Under the pieces are notes generated by a model that saw nothing but the letters and a program-made list of their open reading frames with translations, did no database searches and was not told the origin of the DNA. Source: Steroidobacter denitrificans (GTDB taxonomy: Bacteria > Pseudomonadota > Gammaproteobacteria > Steroidobacterales > Steroidobacteraceae). Taken from it: a stretch of DNA of 64,000 nt. Position 1 is the stretch's first letter; each line of letters starts with the position of its first letter. Position numbers and translations under genes: made by a program. Positions 58,828-64,000 of the stretch are shown in pieces. The stretch spans positions 1,266,001 to 1,330,000 of the forward strand of contig NZ_CP011971.1 in the NCBI RefSeq assembly GCF_001579945.1, written 5' to 3'.

Positions 58828-58863
58828 GTGACCATGACCGCGAAAAGAGCACGAGCACGATGA
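58819..58863 (+). other. 14-codon mini-ORF duplicating the rsfS start
   Basis: ATGAGCAAGGTGACCATGAC occurs here and again at the rsfS start 41 bp downstream, allowing one base difference. The first copy ends at a TGA that overlaps the rsfS ATG. It may be a coupled leader or a chance result of tandem duplication. Confidence 0.55.
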
Positions 58864-59651
58864 GCAAGGTGACCATGACTGCGAAAAGCGCCAAGACCGT
58901 CCGGCGTGCTGCCGATGATGCCCAGGCGCCTGCGACCCGGCCGGCCGCCAGGAAATCCTCTCTCGGAAAAACAGCATCGGGAGCGGTCGTTCGCGGCAAG
59001 GCGGCATCAGGGAAAACATCAGGGAAAAATACCCGGGAAAAGCACGTGTCGGGTAAAGCGGCGCCAAAGAAACAGCTTTCCGGAAAACCTATCGGCGAGG
59101 CTGCTGCGCCTGCCGCTCGCCGCAACTCCGCTGCGCGGACCTCCACCGCCGCAGCCAGGTCCACCACAACCAGGTCCACCGCAATCAAGTCCACCGCAAC
59201 CAGGTCCACCGCAGCCAAGTCTGCCGCAGCCAAATCCGCTGCATCCAGGCCCGCCGCGACCAGTTCCGCCGTTGCCCGGAGTCGGGCCAAGCAGAGGGGC
59301 ACGCCCGATGTGGTATCGATCGTCGAGAACGCTCTGGACGAGATGAAGGCAGTGAACGTGAAGCGTCTGAACGTGCAAGGACTCACCGACATCACCGATA
59401 CCATGATCATCGCCAGCGGCAATTCGGATCGGCATGTGCGCTCGATCGCCGATCGGGTGGTGGAGCGCGCGAAAAGCGCGGGATTCCGTCCCATGGGAGT
59501 CGAGGGAGAGCGCGACGGCGAATGGGTACTGGTGGATCTGCAGGACGTGATCGTGCACGTCATGCTGCCGCGGGTGCGCGAGTTCTATCGCCTCGAGAGT
59601 CTTTGGGATGTGAGCGCGGCACGCCGCGAGGCGGCCGGGCAAAGCGCCTGA
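58860..59651 (+). CDS. rsfS: Ribosomal silencing factor RsfS with long histone-like N-terminal extension
   Basis: RsfS binds ribosomal protein L14 and blocks subunit joining in starvation. The core is residues about 149-255 (VVSIVENALDEMKAVNVKRLNVQGLTDITDTMIIASG, then VEGERDGEWVLVDLQDVIVHVM). The first roughly 145 residues are Lys/Arg/Ala/Ser/Thr-rich with 15-bp repeats (TRSTA, KSTA units), like histone H1 or AlgP tails, making the product over twice the usual size. A GTG near 59311 could start a normal-length protein, so the extension may not always be translated. Confidence 0.88.
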   Translation: MSKVTMTAKSAKTVRRAADDAQAPATRPAARKSSLGKTASGAVVRGKAASGKTSGKNTREKHVSGKAAPKKQLSGKPIGEAAAPAARRNSAARTSTAAARSTTTRSTAIKSTATRSTAAKSAAAKSAASRPAATSSAVARSRAKQRGTPDVVSIVENALDEMKAVNVKRLNVQGLTDITDTMIIASGNSDRHVRSIADRVVERAKSAGFRPMGVEGERDGEWVLVDLQDVIVHVMLPRVREFYRLESLWDVSAARREAAGQSA

Positions 59652-59775
59652 GGGGCGGCGCCGGAACGTTTGCGATGGGGGCCGGCGGCAGCGGTTGCAA
59701 GCGGCGCGATGCGCATGCCATGAACGGGCACGGGCAGCGGCCTATCGCGGCGGCGGCGATCGGAGTGGATTCCAG

Positions 59776-60243
59776 ATGCGCCTGATTCTGCTCGCCGCGG
59801 GTACCCGGTTGCCGCGCTGGGTCGACGAAGGCGTTCAGGAATATGCGCGGCGCTTCGGCCGCGATCATCCTCTGGAACTCCATGAGATCGCCCTGGGCCG
59901 CCGTACCGGCGGAGATCCCCGGCAGGCGGTCGCAAAAGAGGGTGCGCGCATGTTGGCCGTCATGCCTCCGGGGGCCTATGTCGTCGCCTTGCAGGTGGAC
60001 GGCCGCGCCCTGTCGAGCGAGCAGTTGGCGCAATTTCTAGACTCGCGCATGCACGATACCCGCGACATCGTTTTCTGTATCGGCGGCCCGGACGGTCTGG
60101 CGCCGGAAGTGGATGCCCGCGCCCGCATGAAGTGGTCACTTTCGGCGCTGACCTTGCCGCATGCCCTGGCCAGGGTGATCGCCGCGGAGGCGCTATACCG
60201 CGCCGTCAGCATCATCAAGGGACACCCCTACCACCGGGCCTGA
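59776..60243 (+). CDS. rlmH: RlmH, 23S rRNA pseudouridine-1915 methyltransferase
   Basis: RlmH methylates pseudouridine 1915 of 23S rRNA. The 155-residue product has the SPOUT fold signatures (MRLILLAAGTRLPRWVDEGVQEYARRF, then FCIGGPDGLAPEV and LTLPHALARVIAAEALYRAVSIIKGHPYHRA). The ATG at 59776 matches the family start. It follows rsfS, as in most proteobacteria. Confidence 0.95.
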   Translation: MRLILLAAGTRLPRWVDEGVQEYARRFGRDHPLELHEIALGRRTGGDPRQAVAKEGARMLAVMPPGAYVVALQVDGRALSSEQLAQFLDSRMHDTRDIVFCIGGPDGLAPEVDARARMKWSLSALTLPHALARVIAAEALYRAVSIIKGHPYHRA

Positions 60244-60456
60244 ACCCTGCACCTGAACCCTGCGCCTGAACGATCCGTCCTGCCGGCTGCCGGAAGGGGC
60301 GTTGTACCCCTGTCGAACAGCCAGTCCGGCCACCGGCCCCTCACGCATCCAGCCTCGGGCTAGATTCACCAGTCCGGCCGCAAGCCGATTGACGATTCGT
60401 TAATCCGGCCCGCGAAAGAATGTCCGTCGCCCCATTTGGCCTGTATCCTTCGCCAG

Positions 60457-61155
60457 ATGTCGAATATCTCCAAGCCCTTGATCTATCTGGCCTCCGCCTC
60501 GCCCCGGCGCAGCGCGCTGCTGCATCAGATCGGCGTCGCGCACCATGTATGGCCGCTCGCTGTCGATGAGCAGGTGCATGCCGCCGAGCAGCCGGCATGC
60601 TATGTGCAACGGCTGGCCGGCACCAAGGCCCGCACCTTGTGGGCGCAACTCGCGGAGGCGGCGCGCCTGCCGGTGCTGGCGGCCGATACCGCCGTGGCGA
60701 TCGATAAAAACATCCTGGGCAAGCCTCGGGACGAAGCCGATGGCCTGCGCATGCTGGCGTTATTGTCGGGACGCACGCATGAGGTCTACACGGCCGTGGC
60801 GCTGTGCCGCGAGGATGCCTGTGATCTGGCGCTCAGCGTCAGCGAAGTAACCTTTCGATCTTTGTCGCAGAAGGAAATGTCGGCCTACTGGCACAGCGGC
60901 GAGCCGGCGGACAAGGCGGGCGCCTATGCGATTCAGGGCAGAGCGGCCCTGTATATCGAACATATCGCCGGCAGCTATTCGGGCATCATGGGGCTGCCGC
61001 TATTCGAGACGGGACGGCTGCTGGCGGCAGCGGGACTGCATTTCACGGGCCAGCAGGATTGCATGGACCCGCAGGCGCCGGGGCCATACCGGCATGCCGA
61101 ACCGCCGGGGCAGACCGGGAACTCGCGGATCGCAACGGCCGAGGTTCGCGGATGA
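60457..61155 (+). CDS. maf: Maf-family nucleotide pyrophosphatase
   Basis: Maf proteins hydrolyse non-canonical or dTTP/UTP nucleotides. The 232-residue product has the SxSPRR motif (LIYLASASPRRSALL) and the segments VLAADTAVAI and GAYAIQGRAALYIEHIAGSYSGIMGLPL. The ATG at 60457 is preferred to an upstream TTG. It overlaps rng by 4 bp (ATGA), the usual maf-rng pair. Residues after about 200 are a Pro/Gly-rich tail. Confidence 0.92.
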   Translation: MSNISKPLIYLASASPRRSALLHQIGVAHHVWPLAVDEQVHAAEQPACYVQRLAGTKARTLWAQLAEAARLPVLAADTAVAIDKNILGKPRDEADGLRMLALLSGRTHEVYTAVALCREDACDLALSVSEVTFRSLSQKEMSAYWHSGEPADKAGAYAIQGRAALYIEHIAGSYSGIMGLPLFETGRLLAAAGLHFTGQQDCMDPQAPGPYRHAEPPGQTGNSRIATAEVRG

Positions 61156-62636
61156 CGGCCGATATCCTGGTGAATGTCAGTCCGCGCGAGGTGCGCGCCG
61201 CGCTGGTGGAGAACGGGGTGCTGCAGGAAATTTTCCTGGAGCGCGCAAATCGCCGGGGCCTGATCAGCAATATCTATAAGGGGCGCGTCTCGCGAGTACT
61301 GCCCGGCATGCAGGCGGCATTCGTGGACATCGGCCTGGAGCGCACGGCGTTCCTGCACGCTTCCGACATCGTCCATCCCGCGATCGGCGAGAACGGCCAT
61401 CCGGATATGCCGGTGGATGAAGGCCGCAGCGCCGATATCCAGTCCCTGGTCAGCGAAGGCGGGGAGATTCTGGTGCAGGTGCTCAAGGATCCGCTGGGAA
61501 CCAAGGGTGCGCGGCTGACCACGTTCATTACCATTCCTTCGCGCTACCTGGTCTACATGCCCAAGGGCCGCGGCATCGGTATTTCGGCGCGCATCGAAGA
61601 TGAAGCCGAACGCCATCGCCTGCGTGAGACCGCCAAGCTGTTCCTGCGCAGCGACGAACCCGGCGGCTATATCGTGCGTACCGCAGCCGAAGGCGCGACG
61701 CCCGAAGCATTGCGGGCCGACATGCTGTTTCTGCAGAAACTCTGGGCCATGCTGAGCGAAAAGGCCGCCCAGACCCGGCCGGGAAACCTGGTACACGAGG
61801 ATTTGCCGCTGGCGATACGCGTGATGCGCGATGTCGTTTCCAGCGGCGTGGCCCGGGTGAGCGTCGATCATCCGCAAACCGGCCGGCGCATGCTGGAGTT
61901 CGCGCGTACATTCATGCCGGACATGCTCGATCGTATCGAGATCTACGCCGGGGAGCGCCCGATCTTCGATCTATATGGCGTCGAGGAGGAGATCCAGAAG
62001 TCGCTGGAGCGCAAGGTACCTCTGAAGTCCGGCGGCTACCTGATCCTCGATCAGACCGAATCCATGACGACGATCGACGTGAATACCGGCGCCTATGTCG
62101 GCCACCGGACCTTGGAGGAGACGATATTCCGCACCAATCTCGAAGCGGCCGTCGCGATCGCCCGCCAGCTGCGCCTGCGCAACCTCGGCGGCATCATCAT
62201 CGTCGACTTCATCGACATGGAGGAGGAGGAACACCGCAAGCAGGTACTGCAGGCGCTGGAGAAGGCATTGTCCTCGGACCAGGCGAGAAACCAGATTTCG
62301 TTCGTCTCGCCGCTGGGTCTGGTGGAAATGACCCGCAAGCGCACCCGCGAAAGCCTGGAACACATGCTGTGCACCGCTTGTCCAACCTGCGAGGGGCGTG
62401 GATTCGTCAAGACCGTCGAGACCGTCTGTTATGAGATTTTCCGGGAGATATTGCGGCAGTCTCGCCAGTTCCAGTTCCAGGAGCTGATGGTGCTGGCGCA
62501 TCAGGATGTGATCGAGCGGCTGCTGGACGAGGAGTCCGCGGCCTTGGCCGAGCTGGAGGTGCATACGGGTAAGCCGATCCGCCTGCAGACGGAAGCCTTG
62601 TATCAGCAGGATCAGTACGACGTGGTGCTGATGTGA
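61152..62636 (+). CDS. rng: Ribonuclease G
   Basis: RNase G matures the 5' end of 16S rRNA and decays some mRNAs. The 494-residue product has an S1-like domain (about 35-115, GLISNIYKGRVSRVLPGMQAAFVDIGLERTAFLH), the catalytic region (TIDVNTGAYVG, IIIVDFIDM) and the zinc link CTACPTCEGRG. Length is normal. The stop is 12 bp before the yhdP start. Confidence 0.96.
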   Translation: MTADILVNVSPREVRAALVENGVLQEIFLERANRRGLISNIYKGRVSRVLPGMQAAFVDIGLERTAFLHASDIVHPAIGENGHPDMPVDEGRSADIQSLVSEGGEILVQVLKDPLGTKGARLTTFITIPSRYLVYMPKGRGIGISARIEDEAERHRLRETAKLFLRSDEPGGYIVRTAAEGATPEALRADMLFLQKLWAMLSEKAAQTRPGNLVHEDLPLAIRVMRDVVSSGVARVSVDHPQTGRRMLEFARTFMPDMLDRIEIYAGERPIFDLYGVEEEIQKSLERKVPLKSGGYLILDQTESMTTIDVNTGAYVGHRTLEETIFRTNLEAAVAIARQLRLRNLGGIIIVDFIDMEEEEHRKQVLQALEKALSSDQARNQISFVSPLGLVEMTRKRTRESLEHMLCTACPTCEGRGFVKTVETVCYEIFREILRQSRQFQFQELMVLAHQDVIERLLDEESAALAELEVHTGKPIRLQTEALYQQDQYDVVLM

Positions 62637-62648
62637 GAGCGTGACCAG

Positions 62649-64000
62649 GTGGCATCGCGTGCCGGCAAACGACTGAAGCGGCTGCTGGGCTGCCTGGCGG
62701 CGGTACTGGTCCTGGCGGGTCTGCTGCTCGGCGCATTCGGTTTTGTCGTCGGGCGCGTGCCGGAGTATCGCGGGCAGCTGCAGGACTGGCTGAACGAGCG
62801 CAGCGGTCTGGTCATCGAATTTCGGACAATCAGCGCTCGACTGCGCCTGTACGGTCCCGAACTGGTGTTCAACGATGCGGTGGTGCGGACCCCCGATCAC
62901 ACCCGTGTCCTGGCAGCGGCGAGCCGCGGCAGCGTCGGCTTCGATGTATGGAATGCATTGCGCACGGGACGGCTGGCCGCCGGACGTTTCACCCTGGAGG
63001 GTCCGCGGATCGGTCTGGTGCGGACCCACAGCGGCCGGATCGAACTGCTCGGGCAAAGTGCGCTGCCGGAGCGCGGCGGATCGGGCGCCTTCGCCCTCGA
63101 CCAACTGCCGACCGGCCGCTTCCAGGTGCGGCATGCGGTTGTGAGCTTTCAAGATGAAATCACCGGTCGCGGTCCCTGGTCGCTGTCCGGGGTGAATTTC
63201 ATACTGACGCGCGACTCCGGCTCGATGCAGCTACAGGGCGCCGCTTCTTTGCCGCATTCCCTGGGTGATGGACTGACGTTCAGTGCGCACATCGCAGGGG
63301 CGCTGGAAGACTACGGCGCACTGGCAGCGACTTTTGCCCTGGAAGGCAGGAACATCGATCTGGCGGGTTGGGCAGAGCTCATGCCTGATGCCTGGCCTAC
63401 CCTGGAAGCCGGTCATGGTTCAGTGAAGTTGAGCGGGCAGACGCGCGGGGCGGCCTTGACACAGCTGTCGGCCGAGGTGGCGTTCGTTTCTGTTTCGGCC
63501 TCGATGCCGCAATGGACGATCCCTCTGCCGAGCGCCGAGCCGATGCATCAGCCGGTTCGCCTCTCGATGCCGCAGCCCTCCGGTCTGGCAGCCTCGGACC
63601 TGGGTCCCGCGGATGCCCGTCCGATGGATCCCGGACGGCCCGAACCGCCAACCGGCGTGACGGATCCGCAGCCGGCGGATGCGGATGCAGGCGATTCCAT
63701 CCCGCCTTTGCTGAGTTATACACAACTCGGCTTCACGCTGGAGCTGCAACGCGAGGCCGACGCCTGGAGCTTGTCGTTGCGCGACATCGACCTGTCGACT
63801 GCCGCTTCACCCTGGCGCGCACGGCATATCCAGACGCGCTGGTCGCAGGGCCCGGAAGGTGAATTCAGCTTTGCAGGCCGGGCCGACCATCTGATTCTGC
63901 AGAATCTCTGGCCCCTGTTGGCAGTGCTGCCCGAACGGGCGTCCCTGGCCTGGCTGCGCGCGCTGAACATGCGCGGGGATGTGCAGGATCTGGAAGTGGC
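62649..64000 (+). CDS. yhdP: YhdP-family AsmA-like envelope protein, N-terminal part (runs off the window)
   Basis: From a GTG at 62649 one frame runs to the end of the window (over 450 codons). It begins VASRAGKRLKRLLGCL, followed by a membrane helix (about 13-36) and a DUF3971/AsmA-type periplasmic region (YRGQLQDWLNERSGLVIEF, later LWPLLAVLPERASLAWLRALN). YhdP bridges the periplasm and moves phospholipids to the outer membrane. The position after rng is the usual one. A GTG at 62641 lies in another frame. Confidence 0.85.
   Translation, partial: MASRAGKRLKRLLGCLAAVLVLAGLLLGAFGFVVGRVPEYRGQLQDWLNERSGLVIEFRTISARLRLYGPELVFNDAVVRTPDHTRVLAAASRGSVGFDVWNALRTGRLAAGRFTLEGPRIGLVRTHSGRIELLGQSALPERGGSGAFALDQLPTGRFQVRHAVVSFQDEITGRGPWSLSGVNFILTRDSGSMQLQGAASLPHSLGDGLTFSAHIAGALEDYGALAATFALEGRNIDLAGWAELMPDAWPTLEAGHGSVKLSGQTRGAALTQLSAEVAFVSVSASMPQWTIPLPSAEPMHQPVRLSMPQPSGLAASDLGPADARPMDPGRPEPPTGVTDPQPADADAGDSIPPLLSYTQLGFTLELQREADAWSLSLRDIDLSTAASPWRARHIQTRWSQGPEGEFSFAGRADHLILQNLWPLLAVLPERASLAWLRALNMRGDVQDLEV

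Overview
The window is about 64 kb of GC-rich DNA from a flagellated gammaproteobacterium. It holds most of a polar-type, FleQ-governed flagellar and chemotaxis locus (about 1-49.3 kb), followed by housekeeping genes (about 49.5-64 kb). Four features point to this group: FleQ with a second sigma-54 activator, the order flhA-flhF-flhG-fliA-cheY-cheZ-motC-motD, the set leuS-lptE-holA-nadD-rsfS-rlmH, and maf-rng-yhdP. Gene order resembles Xanthomonadales/Nevskiales-type bacteria (inference; no species is claimed).

Layout. (1) 0-10.4 kb: the flgI tail, flgJ, flgKL, a large flagellin (fliC), fliD, fliS, a fliT-like gene and a PilZ-like gene. (2) 10.5-12.2 kb: a hipBA toxin-antitoxin pair on the minus strand, inserted between the PilZ gene and fleQ, with an AT-rich palindromic operator region. 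(3) 12.7-33.8 kb: fleQ, a receiver-less fleR/flrC-like activator, fliEFGHIJK, fliLMNOPQR-flhB, flhA-flhF-flhG-fliA. (4) 33.9-40.2 kb: cheY, a 47-codon ORF, cheZ, motC, motD, a LysM ORF, a lipoprotein, a DUF2802-like gene, and on the minus strand a second FliK-like gene with a stand-alone FlhB C-terminal domain. (5) 40.4-49.3 kb: a complete chemotaxis operon (STAS, CheY-like, cheA, mcp, cheW, cheR, cheD, cheB, HDOD). (6) 49.5-64 kb: leuS and lptE, then a DMT-transporter gene split by an IS1634-like insertion and a lysR gene, then holA, nadD, rsfS, rlmH, maf, rng and the start of yhdP.

Regulation can be read from the DNA. Five sites fit the sigma-28 pattern T(C/A)AAG...-N11-GCCG(A/T)TA (flgKL, fliC with one change, fliS, the che operon, and the divergent fliK2-flhX pair). 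Four sites fit the sigma-54 pattern TGGCACG-N4-TTGC (before the fleR-like gene, fliL, flhA and the DUF2802 gene), one with an IHF-type site upstream. This suggests the usual cascade: FleQ/sigma-54 drives hook-basal body and export genes, and FliA drives filament, chaperone and chemotaxis genes.

The most unusual items are: a leader of 11-bp repeats before hipB that forms a chain of overlapping four-codon upstream ORFs; a correctly phased A AAA AAG slippery heptamer at the nadD stop codon, leading in the -1 frame into a 12-bp minisatellite; an RsfS with a roughly 145-residue histone-like extension; four 53-bp tandem copies of one IS end; and a divergently transcribed FliK2/FlhX switch module under sigma-28-type promoters.
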